A stretch of 64,000 bases of DNA from Coprinellus micaceus (Eukaryota; Basidiomycota; Agaricomycetes; Agaricales; Psathyrellaceae). The position numbers were made by a program, and so were the translations under genes. A model generated the notes under the pieces. The model was not told where the DNA came from. It saw only the letters and a program-made list of their open reading frames with translations, and did no database searches. Location of the stretch: assembly GCA_951394405.1 (NCBI GenBank), contig OX596342.1, forward strand, positions 2,967,527 to 3,031,526, in the 5' to 3' direction. Below are positions 1 through 11,430 of the stretch, one piece after another. Positions within the stretch are counted from its first letter, which is position 1; every line of letters starts with the position of its first letter.

Positions 1-1140
1 AACCCTGTTGGGCGCGTTGGTATGCCATCTCGGGCGCTAATCTTAGGTCAATCTGGATGTGTATGGGTTGGCCGTTCAGAAATTTACTGTCGGTATCACG
101 CAAAGTCACCTGCACAATTTCCCCAGTGACCTTTCCTCATTGTGTCGCTGAGCACGCTCCGTTATCTTGTGTGTACCCCTACTCTGCTTTCCCTGACATT
201 CTCGGACGGCGCGAAGCCACCTACCTCTCGTGTGGCGGTTTCACTCTACCTGGAACCGCGGTCGGCCTTCCGTCATACCCATCTCAGAGGCATATGGGGG
301 TTGTCGATCTCTGATAGGTGCTGGCTCACAACAAGGCCCTGTCCCCTCTAGTCTCATCCTCTAAGTGCATATCCCCAAGAATATCTCGCTTCGAGCATGC
401 ATCCGAGGCGCTACATGTGGAAGTACCTTTCTTATACATCGATAGCGAATTTTACTCGAGAGGCGTTCACTAGAGCGCCTCTAATTATTTTCTTATCTCG
501 AATGATCGGGGCTCTTTCGCAGGATACGCATAGCCAGCGCATGCTATCCTAAAGAGTGCTGCCCCCGCCGGAAGTGATGCACCGTCCCCCCTCGGGTTCA
601 TATTTGTCGCCTGGTATCAGTCAGGCGGCGCACATGTGGAACGTGATACAACGGAATATTGAGATAGCGTCTGCGACGATCGAGTTCTACTCCTCCCCTA
701 TGTTTGTTAACGCGTTCTGCCCTCCAGTAGGGTAACGCGATACCACCTCCCCGACCATGAGCCATTGATATGGCACCCGCCCATAACCCTGCCACCAACA
801 CATCTGATGCTGGAACATCCCGTGGGCTTATACCGACAGGGTCCTCCGTTCCGAGTCCCGCGAGAATCGCGGGTACTTTACGGAGTTTTGTTATGCTCCT
901 ATTTCCAAGGACGAGGCCCTGGGTCGGGTCGTCCGCCCTCTGGAGAGTGTCAGGGGTTTCGCCCGGCACTTGGTGAGTGTTTACCCCCATGTTTGTACCT
1001 TTGATGCTGCGTTCCCCGTGCACTCCCAAATCGGCGATATTCACTCCTGTCAAGACAACGAGTACTACTAGCAGGTTCCGGGGCGGCTAGGCGTACTGCG
1101 ACCGACAGGCACTCGTTTGTCTACAATGCTGTTGCGATGC
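1..1140. other. No supportable gene
   Basis: Only short open frames with no recognisable domain, no consistent splice sites and no match elsewhere in the window. Treated as intergenic or decayed sequence. Confidence 0.5.
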
Positions 1141-1157
1141 CACGAAATCAAGCCGAT

Positions 1158-1300
1158 TAGTGGTTGAAGCTGTTCCCAGCAGGCGTCTAACACAACCAAG
1201 TCCGGTTCAACCCATTTACCATGGGCGTCTAACACAACCAAGCCTCGTCAACTAGTGGTTGAAGCTGTTCCCGGTGGGCGTCTAATGCAACCAAATCGTA
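1158..1300. repeat. Short direct repeats
   Basis: A motif close to GGCGTCTAACACAACCAA occurs three times (about 1182, 1223, 1276), and GTGGTTGAAGCTGTTCCC occurs twice (about 1160 and 1255). Together they form a small decayed tandem array just left of the large segmental repeat. Function unknown. Confidence 0.7.
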
Positions 1301-1815
1301 GCGAGGTGTCTATTAATGGTATTATCCCCGGATCGGTTATTTGGGAATTGGTTCGGGTTGGAGGATTGACAGTCCCGCGACTCTGAGTTTTATCTCGATC
1401 CCGGCATTTTTCAGTCTATTGAAACGCTAAAGGCGCAGGGTGCACGGTGTGACGGCCTTCTCCACACCCTTGAGGCATTATTCGACGTGTAACATTCCGA
1501 AGAACACAGTCCCCCACAGGAAGCATCATAACAGGGCTGCACATTGGCTCTCTTGATTCGCACATTCCCCTGCCCCACAGAAAGCGTCATAAAAGGGCTG
1601 CACACTGTTTCCCTTCAATCACACCTTTCCACCCAGTCTTCTCGTCCAGGATCCTACGGCACGCAAGTCCATCTAGTCATCCCCTGCCCTTGTGTTGGTA
1701 ATCGAGGTCTTGGTCGTCCAGTAATAAAGGGCTGATCATCATTGATAGCCTCAGGACCTCCTAGTTCACCCCTCGCACTTCATCCCAGCCCCAAGAATAC
1801 GCAAAACGCCCAAGA

Positions 1816-1893
1816 ATGGGGCAGTCTGATGTTGTTAAAGTCGGCATTGTCACCACCGCTGATGGGGAAGTCGTGAAGCCGTTGACAAAGTAG
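1816..1893 (+). other. Conserved 25-codon frame, relic exon candidate (R1)
   Basis: Open frame from ATG to TAG, beginning MGQSDVVKVGIV, matched codon for codon by the copy at 19041-19118 (MGQSHVVKVGIV). About half the differences are synonymous. It may be one exon of a lost gene or a short peptide; no family is recognised and flanking splice sites are unclear. Confidence 0.3.
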
Positions 1894-2611
1894 CTTTTTC
1901 TTGCCTAGGTTCGTCCCCTGCTTCCCAATGTCGACCCGGTTTGCTGATCACTACCTTCGTCCGGTCTCAAGAGGCATGCTGTGGGGAATGTCAGATGCCC
2001 GAGTGCGGCACAATCCCAAGTTCCTTCACATAGCCGATTCGTTTCCGTTGTCTCCCTCATCCGTCCGTGATTTCCAAGCTCCGGGTTTCTTATATATCAA
2101 CCGTAGCGTACCTGTACCTTTCCTTGATGTTCTAGCTTGCACCCTACCTCCCCTCCTTTGCTCTACATGTAACCATTGGTTTATTTCTTTGACGACGACG
2201 CGTCTCTTACACCCCTACGTTGCACTTGGTTCACTGTGATGTATACAGCAGCAAGGTCTTCACATTTCAAGACTGTGCTGTGTGTTCGGGACGGGGGTAT
2301 CTTGGGGGGTCGCGTGTGTATAAACGGTGGTGTAGTACAGTGTCTCTCGAAATAATTGGCCTCACGAACCACAGTGTTTTTTGCACAAAGCGCTCGCTGA
2401 GCGGGATCCCGGCCCTCCCCGCAGATGAGGCGCATCAATCCCGCGCACCCAGCGCATCCAATGAAAATTGAGGTGGTCATGTTTGGCAGGAGCGTCCGGC
2501 CACGGATGATAGCAATGTCGAGTAGGCTTCTTCCCCACCACGACAGTTCTCGTGGGCGCTCTCGCCATCTCAGGGCTCAATCTCCTCCGGATGGTTAGTG
2601 CAGCCTCCTAG

Positions 2612-2769
2612 GTGCATGATCTGCAATATGACTCCGAATTCGACCCCATCGGCGAAGATCTGGAGTTCATGGAGACCCAGCGCAACTGCTCGTCGCCGAG
2701 CTCGTCGCCGAACTCGCTTGCTTCCGTGATGTGGGTGGAAGGCGCGGCTGGGGGTATTAAGGGCAATAG
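2612..2769 (+). pseudogene. Relic coding exon with intact splice sites (R1 copy 1)
   Basis: A 158-nt open exon follows an acceptor TAG and ends at a strong donor GTGAGT. Its translation contains DSEFDPIGEDLEF and ETQRNCSS. The corresponding stretch at 19965-20110 keeps the frame (DSDFHPIGEGLRF, ETQRNCSS), which suggests past coding. The downstream acceptor is TTTCGTAG here but TTTCGTCG in the second copy, so that copy cannot splice the same way. Upstream and downstream exons could not be joined into a full gene, hence a gene remnant. Family not recognised. Confidence 0.4.
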
Positions 2770-4132
2770 GTGAGTATTAAATCTCTTCACCTCTCCATTG
2801 TTCTCATTTGTTTCTCTCCCCCCGCCCTCACCATCTGTATCCTGAATTTCGTAGGATCACCCGTTCCCTAACCGCATCTCTTCCACTCGCGATTCGCCTC
2901 GATCCCTGCGACGCCTTCAGCTTGGGCACCCCTTGGTTCTCTCATGGAGGGTATGTACCCTCCACACCCGGTCGCGCTGGCGCATCCGCGCAGCTTCCGT
3001 TCCGACGGTATCGCCCAACGGTTGCTCGAACGCCCCCAGCCTACTACGTCACTTCCATCTATCACGTCGGTGTGCTCTTTCTGCGCGCTGTCTGTTATAT
3101 GGATCTATGACGAGAAGTCTCTCTGGGCGTTCCGAACGTTGTGGCTGAAACCGGGACCGGTCAACCTGTAAAATGTCGGCCTCGACATCAATTCCTCGGC
3201 GATGGGACCTAAGCAAAGTTCTACTCTGCTTATCTCCTATTCTCTGGTTAAACTTTGCGCTCCCATACGTCCAGGGCGCCAACCGACGGACGCCTCACGC
3301 TCTCCCTAGAGGCTCGCCCTTATCCACGATTTCTTTCTGACCGATGCGGAGGGATGCCCAACTGCGGTTCGCAATAGGTCCCTATTTCTCGAGTCTCGCT
3401 CCTCCAACGCTTGACAGAGAAGGTTTTGCACTTCGAACACTCATTAAAGGGTTCTTCTAATCGACGTTCCTTCGTTGAGTATTGATAACAAAGCTTTGCT
3501 GGACATGCGTTGGGGGTGGATACCTCGAGATGGATGTGATTCCATCGCTACCTGCTTTGTTCCTATACCCCATGGTCCCTCTCGGCGATGTCTCCCGCTC
3601 CAGTGTTGATCGCCGCGCTGGATGATACTCCTGGGCCGGTCCGAGACGCAACCTTTTCCCGACTAGGTGCGTTCCAGTGGAAGTTCACTCGTTTTCAACG
3701 ATTGTCACGTTATTCAGTTTTGGATAGCACTGGTAAATGACACAGTGTTACAGTGCGTGAAATAGGACGATGGTGACACGATGCCCGGGATACAATGAAG
3801 AGACCTAGGTGAAGGCGCAAGGAAGAAGTTCGAAAGCGCGAAAAGCGAGAGAATGCGATGCGGTGTCCGTGGATGGAAAGCGATGGGACGGAGAGTACGG
3901 TATAGTCAGAGGAAGAAGCGGACGTAGTGCGAGCAACGAGGGCTACGCTAAATTGGTCTAGACGAACACAAAGGCTGCGATGCAGGGGAGAAGGTCGAAG
4001 GTGGGTTCCCTGCGGTCGAGATGGTGGGAGGTAATACGCAGATCTACGCGCCGAACGTCAGACCGGGTAAAACCAGAGGCGAGGAGAAGATCCAGTCTAC
4101 TCACTAGTGCGTTAGATCGACAGGCTCGACGC

Positions 4133-4344
4133 TCATGTGCAGGTCTTGGTGATTTGGCAAGCCTGTGGTGACGGCTCTCGTACGACGACCTCGGCGTGTT
4201 GTGGTGCTGGGATGGGTGATGAAGACACCGTGCATGCGGCTGTGGATCACCGATTAGCTGTGAGATGCGTGCTCGAAGATATGAGAAATGCGTACAGCAG
4301 ATGAGGAGAGCGGAGACGAGGGCGGTGGAGAGGTTGAATTGCAT
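4133..4344 (-). CDS. Small secreted peptide precursor, copy 1
   Basis: Two exons, 4344-4296 and 4239-4133, with a 56-nt GT-AG intron (donor GTACGC, branch-like CTAAT, acceptor CCACAG), encode 51 residues. The N-terminus MQFNLSTALVSALLICSACT is a typical signal peptide, followed by SSSPIPAPQH. The C-terminal 20 residues, AEVVVREPSPQACQITKTCT, are identical in copies at 21449-21657 and 30754-30962, and the intron is 56 nt in all three. In the last 21 codons all nucleotide differences between copies are third-position and synonymous. The mature part has two cysteines spaced C-x5-C. It lacks a CaaX end, so it is not a classical prenylated basidiomycete pheromone. An in-frame stretch further downstream (FDLLPC) is also partly conserved and could be an alternative 3' exon, but the needed donor GT is AT here. 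Function unknown. Confidence 0.65.
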
Positions 4345-4480
4345 GGTGCGATGAGGTTGGTGGGAGAGAACGGCGAGTGAGTGAGGGATGGCTGTAGGAG
4401 ATGAGAGCGCGGAACGATTGTTTGAGGGGCTTAGGAGATTTTCGAGATGAGATGAAGTGGAGTGAGTTACTCTCTACTTA

Positions 4481-4493
4481 TACATCTGCGCCG
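4481..4493 (-). promoter_or_regulatory. TATA box of secreted-peptide copy 1
   Basis: The minus strand reads TATAAGTAGAG about 140 nt upstream of the peptide ATG. The same motif stands at the same distance before the copies at 21.7 and 31.0 kb, in otherwise diverged flanks. Confidence 0.5.
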
Positions 4494-6140
4494 CTTCACA
4501 CCTAGCCTTATTTCCAGGCTGTCCTCGCCCCACTCACAAACACTTAACCGAAGCGGGCTTCTCAAAATACCCGGTTCACGGAATTATATTCATTACGCGC
4601 CGCACCCATCTCCTGCGTTGAATAGGTGAGAAGGCGAGCCTTCAGGGTCAGCTAGGAGGAAGACGAAAGTGAATGGGTGCGTGGAGTGAGAGCGAGAAAG
4701 GGGAGTCCGAATTTGGACGTCAGTTTGTTAGGGTCACTGCACTCACGCTGAGCCTTGAAACGAGCGCTGGCCAACTCAAAGTGATCGTATCTCTCCAGTC
4801 CCTCGCAAGTCCGTGCATCTCTGAAGTACAGAACATTGCTTTGTGGGTGACCTATGTTTCCAGAGAAGTCGAGGATATGAGCAGTGCACTAGGCTAGGTG
4901 TTCAGAGACGTCGAAGGAGTAAATGGGCGAAAGTCACAAGGTCAAGCGATGCGACGCGAATTACGGCTCAGCGGTCTGTACAAAGGCTCGAACGAATGCG
5001 GAAATGAATAGAGTTGCGTGACGTTAATTGAGGTGGTTTCGTAGGCCTTCCCTGTGCGTGCCCTACCTATCGTGATACTCGTTGCTTGGTCCACTCAAAC
5101 GGTGCTACACAATTCAATGCTCAACAAGCGCATGGCTTCATAAGGTAAAGTCCACGGTGCGGAAACCGCCCTGCTCCGGATGGATGTCGATACTGCGATC
5201 AAGCGAGCTCGAAGAATATCTCAACCAAAACCGTGTATCTCACCGATAGGACTAGACGTGTGTGCAATTGGTTCTCAAGGGGTCGGTCCAACTCAACGGT
5301 GGACCTTCGGTCCACCGGTGACAGACTACGGATGCCTGTCTGCTCGTGAAATGCTCTCGAACCTCGGATACCGGGACGACTCCCCGGCCTCCCCCCACAA
5401 AGAATTTTGCCCATCCCAAATTGATTGTTATCTCTGTGATTTGCACCTCCTCGGTGCGCCACACCCCCTTTCGTTCCATCACCGTCCCCAAAGCACAACG
5501 GCCATCGCTCGAAAATCTGAGAAGCGTCATACACATAAACGAAGGGAGAGACGAAGTTCCGCGCGGTGTCTGCCAAACCATCGAGGTTTACCACCGTTCG
5601 CAATGTTACGAGTCGGAGTAGGCGCATTCGATCTGATACCGTGCGCACATACCCTCGAATGACATCCCTCTAGCTTGTCTCGAGTCTCTCTCGAGGATCA
5701 GGGTATCCTTCAACTGGTCCACCTTATCACTGCCCTCGTCGCTGGGGGCCCACCTACCGAGATGGGAAGGCTGAGGCAACATCCGACCGTGCATGTCGAG
5801 ATCATGATCAGTGATTCGCCGAAGACCTAAGAGTGACGGAAGACTAGTAACGTGCACGAGATCCCGCACGTGCGAGGTGCGTCCCTGTATATATAGTCCT
5901 CTCGGATGATCGACCCGTTCGTTCTCGTGTTTATCTACGTCCTTCAGTCTCCCATCCCCGCCCTTAACGAGATCCCCCTCCATCCGTTCCTTCTCTGGGC
6001 TGTCTGGTGAGACGCCAACACAGCGGGTACCGCTGTCTCGCTTGGAACCGGTATCGTGCTCGATACTGCGGTTCCTCACCTCTTCTTCGTTCGACTACGA
6101 ACATATGCACGACCGCATGGGCGAGTTTGTCCAGGATAAG

Positions 6141-6660
6141 TTATATCGGAACGTCGTTTGCTTTCGCAGTAGTTCGTAGTAAACAGAGCTACACGATTAT
6201 CAACCTCGGCATCGACTCTCGGGGTATTCCTACCTCTGGACGCTCTGCAAGGTACCTAGGACTCGAATCCCGCCAGGGGTAGTTGTTTGCGAGAAGCCCA
6301 GGATATTCTCCCCCAATTCACGTGTGTCACGATGACCCATATACCGAAGAGGGGGACACAATCAGCGTAAGACTAAATTCAGAGCCGTCCGTTGGGTAGT
6401 TACGGACGTTTCTGTTGATCTCCGCCTGGGGAGGACCGGGTGGTTCGCCTATATGCGGCTCATTGTCTCCGTGTTGCTTGCAGAATGCTCTCCGAGTTCA
6501 ATATAACCTCGGAGTATCATGGGGAACTAATGCTAGATGGGTGTCGTCTGTGCGGCGTCTTGCCCCGGTTTTCTAGAGTGTCAGTGGCACGCGCAGCGGC
6601 GCAGGGTGGGTTGGACGTTGCGTGGGGCTCGAACGATGTACAAAACAAACAAGTTACAGC
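6141..6660. other. Spacer before hAT element
   Basis: Right of segment R1 the similarity to the other copies fades. No gene, RNA or further repeat is apparent up to the left end of the transposon. Confidence 0.4.
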
Positions 6661-9600
6661 TAAGGCTCCAACCATATAGTATACTATACCCTCTATAGAG
6701 GGTATAACCCTATTCATATCCGTATACGTCTACACAATATCTGTGGGGTGTATAGTATATGGTATGTATAGTATACAAAGTGCTATAGAGTTTTGCCGAG
6801 ATGGAGGACTACGGTCGCCTACCATGACAGCGCCATTTTTTTGCGAATTGTGCGCGTCGGCAACGCGTTTGGCGGGCGTGCCGCGTGATGATTTCTCAAT
6901 TTGCCGGCCAATTGCTGGCGCATCAACTTTCCTGCTCTGCTCTGCACCACTTAACTCCAAGCTCCAAGATGACCGCCCCCAAACCCACACCAAATTATTT
7001 TCAGGTGTTCATCAACTACGCCAAATCGCTTGGTTCCCTTGCTCAGTCTACTACTCTCCCTGTCGCCGAGAAGGGCGGACGCATTCAGACTGTTATCGAG
7101 AAGTATCACATCCCTTCTGATGATGATGAGAAGTGGGAAAATTTTGACAAGTGCTTTAACGCCTTGTATGGAGACGATGTTCGCGATGTGGATGGGTGCT
7201 TGCCCAACGTAGAACGTGGGCGCTATGGCCTAGATCTAGTTGTTGCGTACGTCAACGAAACAATTAAATCGAAGCCTGATGGGTTCCCGTGGAACTGCGC
7301 AATCCTCAAGCTTTCCAGGCTGGTGAAGGAGATCAAGTCTCGCGTGTCCGTAACAGTAATTTCCGCTTCTATTACAGGGCTATTGAAGTCTGACAAACTT
7401 ATCTGGTGTAGGGAGTCCAAGCCTCAAGGGAATGACAAGACCCGATCCGCCAATCCCGGCAAGCCAGTCAAGGCACCCACTGATCATCCTCCCTCGGCGT
7501 CTTCCAAGACTGGGAAGATGACTGCCTTCTTCTCGCAGAAGAGGAAAGTTGCTCCAACCTCCGATGTGCCACACCCCTCCCAGCCAAAAAGGAAAAAGGC
7601 CACAGAACCCTCTGACAATGAGGGCTCGGGTTCTGATGACTCGGACTATGTCCCAAAACCCAGGAAGGGCAAGAGGAAGGGTGGTGATGAGTCGATGTCT
7701 GAGGATTCCGATGTCGACATGGGGCTCCTAGACGAAGATGGTGAGGAGGAAATCGTGGATACAGATGCCCGGAAGAACTTGGTGCGTGGCCCTGTTTTTG
7801 TCTCGGTGTTCAACGTCAAGCTGACGATGGTTGCCAACACACCCAGGAGAAGAAGCGAAAGGAGAAACGTGCGCGCGAGGGAGCAGCGTCTACGCTGCGC
7901 CAGGTCGTCTCAAAAGTGAAGTCTGTTGTCTCGAAGAAAGGGGGGAAACCGAAGGTACATATTGGCGATGGCGCACCTCATTGCTAGCTGTTTCTGGTGG
8001 CACTAACAGCCTCTATCCTTCATAGAAGCCCTCCCAGACCAAGACCAAGAAGAGTTCGAGCGACAATTTGGGGTCCATGGTATCCGCTGAGCCTGAGCTA
8101 GTTGTCCTGGATTCTGGGGAAGAGTCGGACGGGGATACGGCGCTCAAGAAAGTTCAAGCTGCTGCTGAGAGGCCCCAGGGAGCTAGACGAGGGCCGGCCA
8201 ATGCGAGTATGCAGCATTACAAGAAGCCGTATCCTGATACGTTCAAGGGCCTAGGTGATCGTTGGGTTTCCGAGTGCGAGTATTGCGGCGCGTGAGTGAC
8301 TGTTTTGTTTCACCGTGTTTGGCATGTCACAGTGACGCTGACGCTGACTGTCCTTTCTAGTATTCGTTCCGTCCCCAGGTCCATTCCAGATAGAGACGAC
8401 AATATAACGATATTCTTCGACCAGGAGCCAAAAATCCCAAATGGGATGAACAATCTCGCCACCCACCTTCCGAAATGTGAGAAGTTCCAAAAGGCGATGA
8501 AAGAGCTGGAGGCTGGTACGTCTGGTGGTGGCGATGGCGACAGCGAGAATGGGACCATCGAGTTCAACTACCCCGAAGCAAAGGCCATTATGGATAAGTT
8601 TCTGCTTGAAGGCAAGCTCAACCCGGCGATAGTCCCCACCAAGAGGGGTTTCTTGCGCATTTTTGCTGCCTGGATCCTCGACATGAACCTTCCTTGGAGC
8701 ACTGGTGAAGCCCCACTCCTTGCCGCCCTCTTCAAGTACCTGAAGGTAAACTACCTCCTCCCCTCGGATACGACTGTTCGAAACGAGTTGGCAAGGCTCT
8801 TCATTGAGCTCCACTCTGCAGTTGTTGAGGAGATCTCTGTATGTCTTGCATCTGCTTTCTCAGCCTCAGGCCGTGGCTCGGTGCTGATCTCTAAACTTAT
8901 CCAGGCCATCGAATCCAAGATCGCGTTTGCTACCGACACTTGGACGACGAAACAAATGGTCTACACCTTCGCATGCTCTATTGCGTCTTTCATCACGCCA
9001 CACTGGGAGCTTGTTGAACGTGTCATCGACTTCAAGGCTTTGGAGAGCAAGGAGCATGAGGGTCTGTGGGCAGCCCAGTCATTCGTACGGAGTGCACGGG
9101 AGATTGGGGCATTAGCCAAGATAAGTCATCCACCATGTCCAACACACCTAATCATGTAGCTAACATTCATCGTCTATCCACATGTCTGCACTCGCCGCAG
9201 ACAATGCCTCCGTTAACGATGTCATCGTCCGCCATGTTTCCCGTGCCCTTCTCACCCTGTACGACATCCCCGAAAACCCAGACCAGCAGATACGATGCTT
9301 TGCACACATCCTCAATCTCGTCGTGCAGGCAATCCTTTCGACGCTTGATGAAGCAGACGAGTGCAAGAATGATGGCGACGTAAACGACCAATTCCTCATG
9401 AACAAGGATGCACCGATTCACTATGCTGAAGAGCACGACACAGACCTTCAAGAGCTTGAAGCTCATCGTGGCGACGATCTGGCGGAGGATGGCATGGATG
9501 ATTCGGAAGAGGTCGACGAGCTCTTCAAGACGATCGAGACCGAGGTACTTGAAGGCCTAGATTCGGCTTCTGGAGGCGGTGTTGCTGCACAGAGTGCTCT

Positions 9601-11411
9601 CAAACGGGTATGATCTGATTCTTATGGTCAATCCCTTCCGAAACTGACCTGTTTCATTATTATAGCTTCGTTTCATTGTGACCAAGATCGCGTCATCCCC
9701 CCAGCGTCGTAAAGCCTTCTGGAAGATCTCTCAAGCCAAATATGGTGACCAGCGTCGCTCAGACCCTCAAAATCCTCGCAGCGCACTCCTGTGCATGTTG
9801 ATGATCATTCGGGATGTCCGCACTCGCTGGAATTCGACGCACGCAATGATAAAGCGAGCACTTCTGTTACGCGAGGTATGCACCATCTCTGTGTATGCAT
9901 GACCGAGTAACTCATGCACTCCAGGCTATCAACGGCTGGGTCATCGACTCCGACGAATTTGAAGGGCTCCTTTTAAGCAAAAAGGATTGGGAACAGCTTG
10001 AGATGCTGTGCAAAGTTCTTGAGGTGCGAGCATTGTCAAATCCTTGCGCTTCTCAGTGTAATCACACTCACTTTCCATCCAGCCATTTGCAGACGCAACT
10101 CGTCAGCTTTCCGCTTCGAGGCATCCCACTATTCCCCTTGTCCTTCCCATCTATCATGGGTTGGATCAAAAGCTCGTCGCTTTTCAAGACGACCCTTCGG
10201 CGTCGCCTGCGCTTATTAAAGCGCTCCGAGCTGGGCGTATCAAGCTCATAAAGTACAAGGTCCCTGCATTCGAGAACCACAACTATATTCTTGGAACAGG
10301 TCAGCCCCTACTATCACTCTCAATCTACGTTGGGGCGTTAAACATTTCCCGACATTTAGCCCTTCATCCATCATTGCGCAGCCGCTGGTTCCGAGTGCTT
10401 GCAGCAGAGGACTACTTAGTCGAGGATGAAGTGGAAAGGGTGGCAAAGCTCAGAAAAGACCAGGAGGAGCAATCCCGGAAGGTTGAGATTCTTCTGGAGT
10501 CCGTTGCCCGTACCTATCAGGAGAATGCTCGTTCAAAGGATGGCAAGTCAAAATCTGCCTCCTCGGGTACCCCTGCTGCGTCGTCTGCACCTTCCCGCAC
10601 ACTTTCTGGAGCTGGGAGCCTTCAAAGCTTTTATGAGTTTGACATTGATATCCCAATGGTTGAAGCCGACTTAGCAACGCCAGAGGAGGAGCTTCAAGAT
10701 GAGCTACGTCGCTACATTGCTTTTGAGGGTGGAAGAGCAGATTTACTGGACCCTCTCCTTTGGTGGAAAGTGCGTCCCCTATTCTTCTGGCATACGACTT
10801 ACCCAACTGATTCCGTTTATCCCCACAGAAGCACGAAGTTATGTTTCCTATTCTCGCAGGTGTCGCTCGAGACATCCTTGCCATCCCCGCCACTAGTGTT
10901 TCCGTTGAGCGAATGTTTTCACAATCTCGCCAAGTGTGCACTGACCTTCGGAGCTCCTTGCACGCTGATACAGTGCGTCAGGCTCTACTCACTAAGACTT
11001 GGATTCGGAGCAAGCTATTTGAGCTTGTTCCCAAGCCTAAGCCGGTCGCCGAGCATGGTAGTGTGGAGTTGTTGAAGGCCAAGTAGTCACATTGAAATTG
11101 ATTCATCGTCATCGCAGGATCCATACAATAAGATATAGTGTGCTACGGTAGGCCCAATTGTATGTATTAGAGCTAGTGTGCATCGGTATTCGGACCTCCG
11201 GACACTTCCAGACGTGAAAAATCCGAGGTAGCACTTTTCAGGGTGCAGACGCCCGATGACAACTCGCGCGATCCGCCTATGAGGGGTAAAAAGAAATGAC
11301 CCTACAACAACCCTATACATACCCTTTATAGAGGGTATGTATACTATAACACCCTATACCTATACATATAGGCCGTGGGGCGTATACGTATAGTATATGG
11401 TTGGAGCCCTA
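6661..11411 (+). mobile_element. hAT-family DNA transposon, apparently complete
   Basis: A 4.75-kb element bounded by terminal inverted repeats: left TAAGGCTCCAACCATATA, right (complement) TAGGGCTCCAACCATATA. Subterminal regions on both sides are rich in TATAGTATAC-type palindromes and the self-complementary CCCTCTATAGAGGG (left) or CCCTTTATAGAGGG (right). It contains one full-length transposase gene. The 8-bp flanks (GTTACAGC left, GGCAAAAG right) do not match, so the usual hAT target-site duplication is absent or eroded. The right end lies 20 bp from the 3' end of a tRNA-Gln gene. Confidence 0.85.
6969..11086 (+). CDS. hAT transposase with BED zinc finger
   Basis: Eleven exons give one uninterrupted frame of 1166 residues: 6969-7781, 7847-7954, 8026-8291, 8361-8838, 8905-9120, 9182-9607, 9666-9875, 9925-10023, 10083-10299, 10360-10769, 10829-11086. 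Nine introns are 49-71 nt GT-AG; intron 5 (9121-9181) starts AT and ends AC. The ATG has context CCAAGATGACC. An N-terminal lysine/acidic-rich region of about 350 residues carries a PIP-box-like stretch TGKMTAFFSQKRK. Next is a BED-type finger (ECEYCGA then HLPKCEKF), the catalytic core (TDTWTTKQ, then ALAADNASVND, then CFAHILNLVVQ, later VRTRWNSTHAM) and the C-terminal dimerisation domain (DPLLWWK then ATSVSVERMFS). hAT enzymes cut and paste DNA as nuclear dimers. The open frame and conserved core suggest a recently active copy; the N-terminal extension is unusual. Confidence 0.8.
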
Positions 11412-11430
11412 GGCAAAAGGGAACGCGACG

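Larger units (their letters stand above)
1394..6140 (+). repeat. Segmental duplication R1, copy 1
   Basis: Diverged copy of a segment also found at about 18595-22505 (matching 1394-5170) and 30340-32485 (matching about 3770-6140). Landmarks shared in the same order include the block near 1394 (GATCCCGGCATTTTTCAG versus GATTCCTGCGTTTTTCAG at 18613), the small frame at 1816, the exon relic at 2612, the secreted-peptide gene at 4133-4344, and the block AGCTCGAAGAATATCTCAAC at about 5207 (again near 31778). Copies differ by substitutions and indels throughout, so the duplication is old. Boundaries are estimated by eye. Confidence 0.85.

Noticed and set aside
598..1053. 151-codon minus-strand frame
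   Set aside because: No start context, domain, splice partner or conservation; typical chance frame in GC-rich DNA.
4133..4344. Mating pheromone precursor
   Set aside because: Size and signal would suit a small peptide, but the C-terminus ends KTCT without a CaaX box, and basidiomycete pheromone precursors lack such a signal peptide.
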